This document shows, in pieces, positions 8,259 through 18,700 of a stretch of DNA of 64,000 nucleotides; position 1 is the stretch's first letter; each line of letters opens with the position of its first letter. Below the pieces are notes generated by a model. That model did no database searches, had not been told where the DNA came from, and was given only the letters and a program-made list of their open reading frames with translations. The stretch comes from Cytophagaceae bacterium. Its GTDB lineage: Bacteria; Bacteroidota; Bacteroidia; Cytophagales; Cytophagaceae. A program made the translations under genes and the position numbers. The DNA lies in contig JALONM010000049.1 of the NCBI GenBank assembly GCA_025454925.1, positions 1-64,000 of the forward strand, in the 5' to 3' direction.

Positions 8259-9444
8259 GAATTTATTTCTTTTGCTTTTGTTGCCCTGCATGGTATCGTT
8301 CGGGCAATTGCGTGCTGTGGTGCGAAAGGATACCGTGTATCATCTCATTACCCCTAAAGGCAAACATCTTTTAGATTCTTCATTTTCCTATTTAAGCAAT
8401 GCCGGTTCTTCCTATTTTGCCGCCAGAAGTACTCGAACCTATTGGATATTCAAAGAAGAAAAAAAATTTAAAGCAGTACTTTTTCCTGCTAAGTTTACAC
8501 CCATTACCTCTTGCGAATCAGAAGGGGTATGTATAGGATTGAAATTCCCCCAGGCGATGCTTGGTTCCACCAGTACCTCAACACAGCCGGTAAAGCGTTT
8601 GGATCCCAGCCGTCGCACGGAAGTATTAGGCGTGCTGACGAAACAAGGAGAATTTATTGCTTTCCGAGATGAAGTTTGCAGGCTTGCTGAATTTACAGAA
8701 GCAAAAGCAGCTTTTGCCATCAACAAGGATACGGCCTTTCCATACAAATATTCTACGGCTCTTCTTTGGGGATATCTACGACTTGATGGAACGGTATTGA
8801 TACCGGCACAGTTCGATCATGCACTTCCCTTTTATCAAGGCAAGGCTTGGGTAAAATCTTCTACCGATTATTTTTTGATTGATAGTACTGGAAAGAAATG
8901 CTCGCAGGAATATTCTTTTGATTATGTGGAACCTTTACCAGGAGGCCAGTATTTTCGCGTACAGAAAAAAAATAAATTTGGCCTGGTAGATCATCAGGGA
9001 AATTGGTTAAAGCCCATGTCAAAGCGCTATGTCGTATCTTTTTCCGATGAACTATTGGTAAGTACCTCAGCGCCTTTGGTTGAAAACAAGAAAGAATCTT
9101 TTTTAAGTTCTGTATTATTGCTGGAGTCCAAATATAGTATTCGGAATACCCGCTCCTACAAATATTTCCTGGAAAGAACTACTGACGGGAAAACTGTACA
9201 GAAAAAATTACAATATATAATCGGCGAATTTAGTCAAGGGTATTGCGTAGCCTCTGAGAATGGAAAATATGGTTTGCTGCAATCCAATGGAGAATGGAAA
9301 ATAAAGCCTCAATACGAGCAGATGTTACCTTTTCAGGAAGGATTAATGGCCGTATGGGTCGATGGCAAATGGGGCTATATAAATATTCAGAATGAATGGG
9401 TCATCAAGCCTGTATTTGACGAAGCCTTTTCCTTTTTTAAATAA
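8227..9444 (+). CDS. Exported WG-repeat protein coupled to the DUF4157 toxin
   Basis: 405 residues. The start overlaps the toxin gene by 32 bp and gives a good signal peptide (hydrophobic run NLFLLLLLPCMVSFG, then GQ). The rest contains degenerate WG repeats, clearest near residues 177-225 (LLWGYLRLDGTVLIPAQFD) and at the C-terminus (YGLLQSNGEWKIKPQYE, KWGYINIQNEWVIKPVFD). WG repeats build beta-structured surfaces and have no fixed enzymatic role. The overlap suggests translational coupling, so immunity, adaptor or surface-binding roles tied to the toxin are possible. Function is not known. Confidence 0.75.
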   Translation: MLISLPILKSRNLFLLLLLPCMVSFGQLRAVVRKDTVYHLITPKGKHLLDSSFSYLSNAGSSYFAARSTRTYWIFKEEKKFKAVLFPAKFTPITSCESEGVCIGLKFPQAMLGSTSTSTQPVKRLDPSRRTEVLGVLTKQGEFIAFRDEVCRLAEFTEAKAAFAINKDTAFPYKYSTALLWGYLRLDGTVLIPAQFDHALPFYQGKAWVKSSTDYFLIDSTGKKCSQEYSFDYVEPLPGGQYFRVQKKNKFGLVDHQGNWLKPMSKRYVVSFSDELLVSTSAPLVENKKESFLSSVLLLESKYSIRNTRSYKYFLERTTDGKTVQKKLQYIIGEFSQGYCVASENGKYGLLQSNGEWKIKPQYEQMLPFQEGLMAVWVDGKWGYINIQNEWVIKPVFDEAFSFFK

Positions 9445-9466
9445 GTATTGCAGGAAAGTATTCAAA

Positions 9467-10075
9467 CTAAATCTTCAGAAGATATACTTCAGTTCTCCGG
9501 TCCAGATAAAATAAGGCAGGGTCTTTGATTTCTTTGATGTGCTCTGCACTTCCATGTCCCTCAATGCTAATGCGGGAAGCATCAATACCGAACTTTTGGA
9601 TGAAATATTTTTTTAGGTCTTCGGCCCGGTGCTTCGAAAGTATATGGTTCGTTCCCTCTGAACCTATTTTGTCTGAGTGCCCAACTATTTTAAGTAAAAA
9701 TCTAGGATTTTTACCCAAGGCAGAAGCCACCGTATCCAAGTCGCTGTAGGAGGTATAATCGGTTGTGTATTTTCCCAATTCATAAAAAACACGTATGCAA
9801 TCGCAGGAAGAAAGGGAACTCAAATGATTGGAATATTTTTTTATTTCCGGATGCGCATTTAACATGTTCCAAAGCACCTGAATAGAATCTTTCAGCTTTT
9901 TATTTTCGGCCAATAATGCTTCATTGGAAACCGGAGCAGGAATATCCTTGGCCGTAAGCTTATCTAATCGTGCTCTCAGTTCATCAATTTTCTTTTTATT
10001 GGAAATACTGGTGCTGTCCTGTGCGTATGCACAGCAACAAAGGCACAAGCCAAGCAGGAAAAGAATTGATTTCAT
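9467..10075 (-). CDS. OmpA family protein, last gene of the T9SS surface operon
   Basis: 202 residues: a signal peptide ending near CAYAQ, a coiled-coil stretch (about 26-75, rich in KKIDELRARLDKL-type heptads), then an OmpA-like peptidoglycan-binding domain (about 90-202) with FLLKIVGHSDKIGS and LDRRTEVYL. Its ATG overlaps the stop of the PorP/SprF gene in a TAATG junction. In T9SS and gliding operons such proteins tether an outer-membrane partner to the cell wall. The neighbouring PorP/SprF also ends in a coiled coil, so direct pairing is plausible. Confidence 0.85.
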   Translation of the reverse strand: MKSILFLLGLCLCCCAYAQDSTSISNKKKIDELRARLDKLTAKDIPAPVSNEALLAENKKLKDSIQVLWNMLNAHPEIKKYSNHLSSLSSCDCIRVFYELGKYTTDYTSYSDLDTVASALGKNPRFLLKIVGHSDKIGSEGTNHILSKHRAEDLKKYFIQKFGIDASRISIEGHGSAEHIKEIKDPALFYLDRRTEVYLLKI

Positions 10076-11169
10076 TATTTCAGGCGTTCTTCAATCTGTT
10101 TTATTTTATCTTCTATTTGAAGCAATTGTTGTTCTACTTCCTTCGCTTTTTCAGGGTTGGAATTGTCAATTTCAGCTTTTCTCAAATCTTCTTTAATCCG
10201 GCTAAGTTCATCCTGAAGCTTTTTACGATTGGCATCCGAAACATCCTGGGCCAATAAATCATTCAGTCTCTTTATTACTTTTCCTAAGTCAGATTCCTGA
10301 GGGGAAGATTTTTTTCCAAATTTAAAAGAAATTGCCATTTCGTGCATGGCACCACTCACTTGTTTTAAATCCGGATTCGAAAGCCTGAAGCCATAGGAAA
10401 TGCCGATGTTTTCAAAGCTTACACCCAGCGCACCCATGAAGCTTTTGTTGCTTTGGTAGCCCAGCTGAGTCCAAATTAAATCTTTGTAACTTACTTTGGT
10501 GAATATTCCTGTAAGGTTTTTGGTAACGGCCATGTTTTGGTAACTGATCCAAGGTTGGATGCTTATTTTATCGTTGGCTTTGATTTTATAGAAAACAGCG
10601 GAATGCAAGTACGAATTAAGGGCTTGGGTAGTGGATACAACCTGTGGGAGCGAAGCCGAAACATCCAAGCCTTTATAGGTGTACACCACACCCATGCCGG
10701 TCATGAATTGCGTATAATTCATATTATTGGAATTGAGCGTGGGATCCGTATTGTCCAACAGTTCATAGTTCTGAATCCTTCCGGTATTAATGCTGGAATT
10801 ATAAATACCCGCCGACACTCCGAATCGCAAAAAATGTTGTTCCGAGAAGGTCGTTTGAAATCCATACGATACATCGGATTTAAATGTTTGAAAAGCGCCG
10901 CGGCTATCGGAAATTGCTTTAAGTCCCAATCCAGATTTTTTAGCTATTCGCGAATAAATTCCTGCCATCATGTTTTTATTCGAATACAGAATACCGGATC
11001 CTAGTGTCTGTGCATTGACAATCACATTGATTCCATCGTCATACGTGCAATACGCGGGATTTACATTAAACATATTTCCTAAGCGGAACGAATAAAAATC
11101 GGAGTTTACGATTTGTGCCATCAGACCATGTATGCTCATCAAGCTTATTATAAAAATTCGAACGTTCAT
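10075..11169 (-). CDS. PorP/SprF family outer-membrane protein with C-terminal coiled coil
   Basis: 364 residues. A signal peptide (MNVRIFIISLMSIHGLMAQ) precedes a beta-barrel typical of PorP/SprF, which helps type-B T9SS substrates to reach or anchor at the surface. Characteristic text includes NSDFYSFRLGNMFNVNPAY and the alternating barrel strands up to about residue 285. The last 70 residues are charged and helical (LNDLLAQDVSDANRKKLQDE, EQQLLQIEDKIKQIEERLK), which many family members lack. The gene follows a type-B sorting-domain protein by 7 bp, matching the known substrate/SprF pairing. Confidence 0.87.
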   Translation of the reverse strand: MNVRIFIISLMSIHGLMAQIVNSDFYSFRLGNMFNVNPAYCTYDDGINVIVNAQTLGSGILYSNKNMMAGIYSRIAKKSGLGLKAISDSRGAFQTFKSDVSYGFQTTFSEQHFLRFGVSAGIYNSSINTGRIQNYELLDNTDPTLNSNNMNYTQFMTGMGVVYTYKGLDVSASLPQVVSTTQALNSYLHSAVFYKIKANDKISIQPWISYQNMAVTKNLTGIFTKVSYKDLIWTQLGYQSNKSFMGALGVSFENIGISYGFRLSNPDLKQVSGAMHEMAISFKFGKKSSPQESDLGKVIKRLNDLLAQDVSDANRKKLQDELSRIKEDLRKAEIDNSNPEKAKEVEQQLLQIEDKIKQIEERLK

Positions 11170-11176
11170 AATCTGA

Positions 11177-12733
11177 TTAGTTTACAAGAGTGATGTTTCC
11201 TTTGTAGATCACTTTTTCATGTTGGAATATGTAGTAATAATTCCCGGTAGGCAAGGGGGTTCCGTTGATTTTTCCATTCCATTCGTTGGCGTAATTACTT
11301 TCTTTTTTGTAGACTACAAATCCAAAGGCATCTAAAATAGTAAGAGAATACTTGGCATAAATTTCAACATTGGGAATAACCCAAAAGTCATTTTTTCCGT
11401 CATCGTTTGGTGATACATAATTGGCCGAAGTCAAATCTGCCGTAAATCCTGGGTCATCGAGCACGTTTAGTTCAAAACTTTTTTCGAAAGTATGATTCAA
11501 GGCATCCTTCGTTTCAACCCGGAATCGATATAGGTTTTTAACATCGAAATACGTGACCGATTTTAGGAAGAGGCTATCCCGGCGAATATAAAACTGCGCA
11601 TTGTCTTCATCGCCGCTTCCACCTGCAAGTCTATACGTAAACACATCATTAAGATCTCCATCTACCGTTCGTAATTTGCTGATAAAAAAATCTGGGGGAT
11701 TGTTTTCTTTTATTTGAAGCGTATCAATTAGTATGTCGGTAGGGTCGAAGGAGTCGATGACATGTATTTCAAAGGTGTCTTCCAAAAATAAACCACCAGC
11801 ATCGGTGGTGCGCACACGAATATAAAGTATGGCGGCAGAGTCGTAAACGATTGTTTTGTTAGTGAAAATGGAATCGTTGCGAATTATGCAATCCACGTTA
11901 TTAGTGTCTCCCAATCCGCTCACGAAGGTGTAGGTAAAAGTTTCCAAGGGATCCGGGTCAACCGTGGATAGAACACCCACCAGGGTTCCGCCAGGGGCCA
12001 TGTCACGAACCTGGAATCCTTGCATGGACAAGGATGTTGGTGGATCGTTCTGGTCGTTGATGAAAATTTTAAATCGTTTATTAAGGCTGCATCCATAGGA
12101 ATCTACCACACGAATTTCAATGGAATCGTCTTGGTCCGCTTCATAATCCAGAACAGTATTCAATACTAGGGTAGAACCGGAAACCGAATAGCGGGCATTG
12201 TCCAATACTCCCACAGGCAAACTGAACGTAAAAGAATTGACCAGATTATCGTCTACTGCCGAAATCGTGGCGATGGTGCTACCAATGCTTGCCGTTTCCA
12301 ACACCACCTGATTGGATATAGAAATATTCGTTGGCGCATAATTGTCTGTCATCAACCTGGGAGCATTCGGATCACCAAGCTGTGTGCCATTCGAAAAGGT
12401 AACGGTGTCTAAGGTGTTGTAAACCGTATTACTCGACTGATCGTAAATCTGGAAGGTCACTTTTTCTCCAGCTACTACATTGCTATAGACTACGAGCAGT
12501 GCCAGGTGATTGGCTCCAGCTATGGTGCTTGAGTTTACAACGCCTCGGCATTGGCCGTTCACGAAAGCCGCAATTTTATTATTCGTATTTGACAGGTCGG
12601 TACACGACTTGTTTAATTTGCAGGTGATCTGCATGGAATAATCAAAGCTCGCAGAAGTTACACTCCAGGCTGGCGCTTGCGCCAGTGACTGGAAGGTAAG
12701 GCTTAAAAATATACCACAAAGTAGTTTCTTCAT
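11177..12733 (-). CDS. Cadherin-like surface protein with type B T9SS sorting domain
   Basis: 518 residues with a clear signal peptide (MKKLLCGIFLSLTFQSLAQA). Residues about 22-125 form a module (YSMQITCKLNK, KIAAFVNGQCRG, VVYSN, VTFQIYD) also found in the giant protein encoded just upstream. Three cadherin-like repeats follow (about 130-420), each with DxDxxDxF-type calcium-binding text such as DYEADQDDSIEIRV. The C-terminal 85 residues are a gliding-motility-associated (type B) sorting domain: NYVSPNDDGKNDFWVIPN, then WNGKINGTPLPTGNYYYIF. It should be translocated by the T9SS and rely on the adjacent PorP/SprF partner. Probable role: adhesion or surface attachment. Confidence 0.85.
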   Translation of the reverse strand: MKKLLCGIFLSLTFQSLAQAPAWSVTSASFDYSMQITCKLNKSCTDLSNTNNKIAAFVNGQCRGVVNSSTIAGANHLALLVVYSNVVAGEKVTFQIYDQSSNTVYNTLDTVTFSNGTQLGDPNAPRLMTDNYAPTNISISNQVVLETASIGSTIATISAVDDNLVNSFTFSLPVGVLDNARYSVSGSTLVLNTVLDYEADQDDSIEIRVVDSYGCSLNKRFKIFINDQNDPPTSLSMQGFQVRDMAPGGTLVGVLSTVDPDPLETFTYTFVSGLGDTNNVDCIIRNDSIFTNKTIVYDSAAILYIRVRTTDAGGLFLEDTFEIHVIDSFDPTDILIDTLQIKENNPPDFFISKLRTVDGDLNDVFTYRLAGGSGDEDNAQFYIRRDSLFLKSVTYFDVKNLYRFRVETKDALNHTFEKSFELNVLDDPGFTADLTSANYVSPNDDGKNDFWVIPNVEIYAKYSLTILDAFGFVVYKKESNYANEWNGKINGTPLPTGNYYYIFQHEKVIYKGNITLVN

Positions 12734-12737
12734 GATG

Positions 12738-15700
12738 TTATTCGTTAGTAGTCTTAATTAGTTTTTTAGTGGATTGCATATCTCCGCTGATCCGCAAGGT
12801 ATAAACACCGGCCGCAAGTTGAATATCCGAAACTGGCACAAGCACTTCTTTCTGTCCATTCAAGGCAATGGAGTAACGAACAGTTCCTAATCCATCGATC
12901 AGTTGCAGGGTACCTGAAACTTCCTTGTTCAGGCTCACCAGTACTTGATCCTGGAATGGGTTTGGATAAACCGTCCAGTTCGCACTTTGGTTGTTTTGCT
13001 CAGAAATAAAGCGGCATGCCGATGATTCAGCTACGGATACTTGGTAAGGATCAGCAGGAGTACCTTCCAGGGCATCGGAAACAAAAGTCAGTTGTTTATT
13101 ACCCTGCACCATTTCTCCAGAATGAATGTGGAAATAACTCAACTGAAGCGATTCGCTTTCCATGTTGCTGTATACTGTCAGGTAGAATTGGTGCGACTTA
13201 CCTATTTCCTTTGGCAAGGCATAGCCTCTTAGATTGCCCAATACGTCGAAGGCTCCGAGTGCAATTTCATCCGATTGCAATACCTGGTTGCAAAGATTTG
13301 AACTGACAATCACCGTCATCGATTTTTCAAATTGTTCCGGCTGGAAGGTAAAAGCCGTTTGTGCAAGGCCAGAGCCTGCGGTGCGGAAGGTGTTACCAAA
13401 GAATACCGATTGCGGATAGCGGAAGGTACTGCTGCCCGCAGATTTCAGCATGTATCCCATTCCCGGACGCATGGTGGTTAAGCTTCCTATCCAACCCAGT
13501 GAATTGTCATAATAAGCAAATTCAAATTGACTCTTAATCAAATCACCTGTTTGTGCGGCATAACCAGAAAGAGCTGTGTTTAGGTCTGTATTTTTGGTGG
13601 CAACGTATCCGATCCAATTCCAACCAGGCACCACAGTAATGGCGGCCCGAGCGGAATCTGGATGAATGCGCAGACCCACTAAGTGCAAGGTGTCTGCAAT
13701 GCTGCGTCGCATGCGGTAAGATTCTGCATTGGTATAACGAGTTGTGGAGCTCGAAATATTACCCAGCCAGCCTAATGAACTGGAGAATTGGTCGTATGCG
13801 GATGCACTGCGAATAACATCTCCTTGTGTATTTTTCACTTGATTCATTAAAGCGTTGGCATGTTGCAATTGATTCGAATTCAAAGGCAAGGAGAACCAGG
13901 TCCAGCCTGGGCGCATGGCAATGTTGACCTGAATGTCTGAGTTGGCGACAAAGGTGACAGGTGCATTAACGGTTCCTTTCACATCGTTCACCACAAACAT
14001 ATACACTGGGCTCACGTTCACAAAAATAATCCCTGTGGAGGCATCGTAAATCTGGAAACGCACAGAATCGCCGGTAACGTTGTTGCTGTATACATTCAGG
14101 AATACCTGGTACCTGTCGTAAGTAGGAAGATATTTCAGATTTGCAGTTCCACATAATGTATCTCCGATAAAGGCAGCAATTTTACTATTGATGTTCGTGG
14201 AAATGACTCCGTCTATCTTCAATTCTCCAAAGATACTCATGCTGTATTGGAATGCGCTCGGATTTACAATCCATTTAGGTTCATTACCCAATACCCGCAG
14301 ATTTACTTTTAAGATTTCATCGTATCCGAAATCGGTGGTCAAAGTTACATCGGCAGAATACTCACCGATAGTTGTGCCTGCTGGAATGGTGAACGTTACA
14401 TTCTTTGCACTGTTCGGAGCTATTGTTCCTGTCGTTTGTGAGCAGGTCATCCAGGCAGGAAGTCCTGCAATTGTGTATTCTTTTAATGCACCACCAGTAT
14501 TAATGATTTGAGTAGTGAAGGTAATGGTGCTATCAGACTTTTTAGAAAATTCTAATTCATCGTCTACCCATAGCACTTGGTTCTTATTAATGAACGCAAT
14601 CCAGGTTTTAGGAGATTGCATTTTATTACCTTTTAAATCATAAATATCTTTTACCGTAATATCAATCGTAACATTTTCGATCCGTTCAGGCGACGTGGTC
14701 GGTGTGATAATGATCTGATCATTATTGATCGAATAGGTATAACTAATCGATTGAATAGGTCTAGGAATTTTAATGGTTGGTGTTTGAGTATTCAATACCG
14801 TACCATTCATGTTCGCAACGGCCAAGGAATTTGCCGACATATCGCTCAAACTACTACCCAACACTGGAACGCCTAATACTACATTATACGATTCAAAAGG
14901 CAGATAGGCTTGAAGTGCAAATTCATTACCCAATAGTCGATTCTGTTTATCGCGTTTTACTTGTTCAACTTTACGTGCCGTATTCCAGAACCGGAATTCG
15001 TCAAGTTGTCCTTGATAGAACGAATCAAACGTTTGTACCGATCCAACATAGTATCCTCTTGCTCCCAGGTACATGAAAGGACTTCCCATTTGCTGGAAGG
15101 ACAACGCTTGAACTGAATTTTGCAGATTGCCGTCGACATAACAAGAAAGATTGGCCGAACGTTGCATGATTAGTGCAAAGTGGTGCCAGTTCCCATCAAA
15201 GTAATCTGTTGAGGCAGCTACAAAATCATAGCCTTTATGGAATACGTGAATTTTACCACTGGCATCTTTTTGAATATTCCATGATACCAATGAGTCTGCA
15301 CCAACGCCATCTCCTTTTCCGTTGGAGAATAAGGTTGCCACACCGGGTTGATTTGACTTAAACCAGAATTCCAAGGTAAAGTCCATTTCCTTGGTGATGG
15401 AAACAGTGCTGGAATTAATTGTTAAATAGTCGTTTACACCGTCAAACTGTGCAGCATGGCCCGAAGGTGAAATAGCCCAGGTAGCTCCCATGAGATCGGC
15501 GTTACGGCTGCGTATGTAGTCCTTTGCAATCAAACCTTCAGCCTCATCCATTTTCCAATTGTACAGCAAGCCGCTGGCACTTCGATTTAAATCCACGTTG
15601 AAGTTTTGTACAATAGATCCCAATGTGCGCGTTGAATTCCAAAGCCGGACATCGTGGAGATTTCCATTAAAGAAATTCGAATTTCCAGGTAATGTTTTCC

Positions 15701-18700
15701 CGAAAACTAATTTGCCGGTACCACTGTAATCTGAATTAATAGTAGTAGTAGCACTGTTCATCAATATACCATCCTGGTATAATTCTACCGTTTGATTGGC
15801 GTAGTTGTACGCGGCAGCATAATGGTGCCATTGGGTGGGCGTATTGATGGTTGAAGTGGCAACCGATTGAGCTCCCATCGCAAATACCATTTGATTGGAG
15901 GAGTTAAAGCCAATCACTAAGTTCTGACTGACATCCGTACCTTGTGAAATTACCGTTTGAGTAATTCCGGTAGCATTTAATTTCGCCCAGAACTCAAAGG
16001 TGAAGTCTCTTTTTTGTAAACTGGCACCTGAAGATACTTCTGCATAATTAGTAGCTCCGTCGAATAGTAAACTTTCGTAATGACGAATATTACCTCCATT
16101 CAAAACTCCACGAACATCAAAATTCATATTGGAGATAGATCCTATGTCAATGGGTTCGTTGAATTTAATGGAGATATCATCGTTTGGATCTAATATTCCA
16201 TCTGCTGGCGATGGTGTGCCAAATGGATGCGGGTTAATACGATCCATCACACCGGCGTTTATTGGTGATTCAACCGTTGAAAAAGATCCGTCTTTATTCA
16301 AACAATATGAAACGGCTTTCAACTCGTATGCGCCATCCGGAACATCGCTGACATCCCACAAGTACTGACTGTATACTTGGTTATTAGGAATCGTATCTTG
16401 TCCTGAATCAGGATATTTGTAGAAAGTATTGATCGGCGTCCACACGTTGGTGCTGTTTGGGCGTAACTCTACAGTAATATTATTCAAGCCTAATAAAGTA
16501 GGCGGATTGGTAGATTCATCAGTAGCAGCGCCATAGTTATAATTGTACCCATTCACGATAATATTGCCGGTATTATTATGGCTGTTATTGATGACCCAAT
16601 TATTGGCAGGGAACGATAAATTCAATTCGGTACAAGTAGGGATAAAATGTGCGGAGATGTATGCGGTATCTGCGATGTCTTCACTGCAAGCCGAAGAGAA
16701 AATAATCATTAAACTATCGTAATTGATTTCTATAGCTCCACGCTCTACCGTTAAGGTTTTTACAACAGAACTTCCAGCAGGAATATTGAAGGTTCTGTTG
16801 GGATCTAATCCATCAATTTTTACTACCGCACCAAAAGGATTGCTTGCGCTGGCTACTCGAATGGAGAAGTCAATATCATTATTTACTACCAATGGACTTT
16901 GATTGGTCAGCAACAATTGAAACACTGCAGGCTGATTGGAGGGGATACTAAACAAGTTGGATGGTGTAATGGCAATTTCCGGGATCTCGCGCTGAACAGT
17001 GGCAAGTTGTATCGTAGCGTATCCCGCAGCATTATACGTATGGGAGCTAATATAGCCATTCGGGGTAGCCGGGTTGTAGTAATGAGAAACCACCGCATCT
17101 TCATATGGACACATGGTATAACCTCCACGCGTCACGAAAATGTTTCCGGTTCCTTCTGGCGATTTGTACACATCAATACTCATGATATCGCCAGGATCTC
17201 CATCCGTAAGCGTGTATTCAAAGCTAGAAGAATTGGTAGTCGATTTACTTTCTTCTCCGCCGGAAGTTTCGGTTATAGAGATTGACTCTTCAAATTGAGC
17301 TCCAATTCCACCGAATACAGCTCCAAGTTGAAGATTAATACTTCCTCCTATGGATAGTTCCCAAGTTTTCGAACTTCTTGCTTCACGGTCGGTTGAATAC
17401 GAATTGGTAACAATGGCAGAACCTAAGGTGAAGTTATCAATTAAGATTCCCCCGGTATTGGTAATACATTGTAATTTTTCACGTTCATTTTGAGCCAAGG
17501 CTTTTTTCCATAATGAAATCTGAGTATTGATTATCCTTACCGTATCGCGGTCAGCCATTACACTTCCATGATAAATATAGGACGGACCGTTTGCATCTGC
17601 CGGCTCATATACATCTGGGTTAGTACTGGTAGCAAGGGCTCCCCAAAGCGGATCATCGTTATTCGAGCCATAACCAGGACTTCCTGGTAAAGCCACTACG
17701 GTGTACTTAGGAGCTACCAATTTAGTAGCGCGCAAACTTTCCAAGGTAGGAATTACAACGGTTTCAATTTCCTCCTGAGTATAGGAGAATCTGGTTTTTA
17801 CATCGCCAGGAGCGATGGCATATCCAGCTTTTTTGACCATACGTTTGCCACTTACTGTTGGACCAAAACATCCTCCTACCGTGAGACACTGAGCGGCATC
17901 AATTAATTCAATATTTAAAGTCGGACCAACCAACCAATTCCTTGAACGTCCGATGAAAATGTCGGCAGGAGCCCCTACATTGTCCGCATCGTCACGGGTG
18001 GATACCGAATAACTGCTGGTCATTGTTTCAGTCCAACCACGACCGGATGCATTTGTTCCTACGGTATTAATTCCCAGTCCTATGCTATTATCCACTTCTA
18101 CTTCCGATTCCACTAAAAATCCTACGGATTGTTTGGTACCCATTTTGAGTGTAGCACTTACATTCGTTTCACTGCTGGTAGCCCTGGAATAATCTTTAGA
18201 AATCGAAACGGAAGTTCCAGTAGTCCAACTTGAACTACTACCAGAACCTGGAGGATCTCGTAGAATGAAGTCTACTTTTTCAGGCCCAAGCGTGGCAATG
18301 CCCGTACCGGCAATTCGTTGGCCCAGCACATAGGCATGATAGATGGAAGGTGTAACCGATGGATTAGGTTGCCAGACAACCGTAGAAGCACCTGCAGGTA
18401 CCACATTAAATTGTATCGATTTTGTGTAATCCAGCGCTGGATTTATGACATTGGTAGAAGTATTTGGAGCACCGCACACAAATGGATAATAGGCCACCCC
18501 ATTTTCCAATTCAATTTTTGAGTTAGGATCCGTTCCATCTACCAGAGCATTTGTCACCAGCACATTTCCTGATAATCTAACAGTATCTTTCTGGGCATTA
18601 TCCGAGTTGGTATAAATTTCATTTGCATGAATTTTTGCTTTATAGGATTTCCCTTGCATAAATACTGGGAATCCTAAAGGGCCCCAACCAGGTCCGGTGG

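Noticed and set aside
10537-11004. 155-codon plus-strand open frame
   Set aside because: It lies wholly inside the well-supported PorP/SprF gene on the opposite strand; its product has no recognisable features.
16899-17285. 128-codon plus-strand open frame
   Set aside because: Antisense to the giant T9SS protein; composition is typical of a shadow frame.
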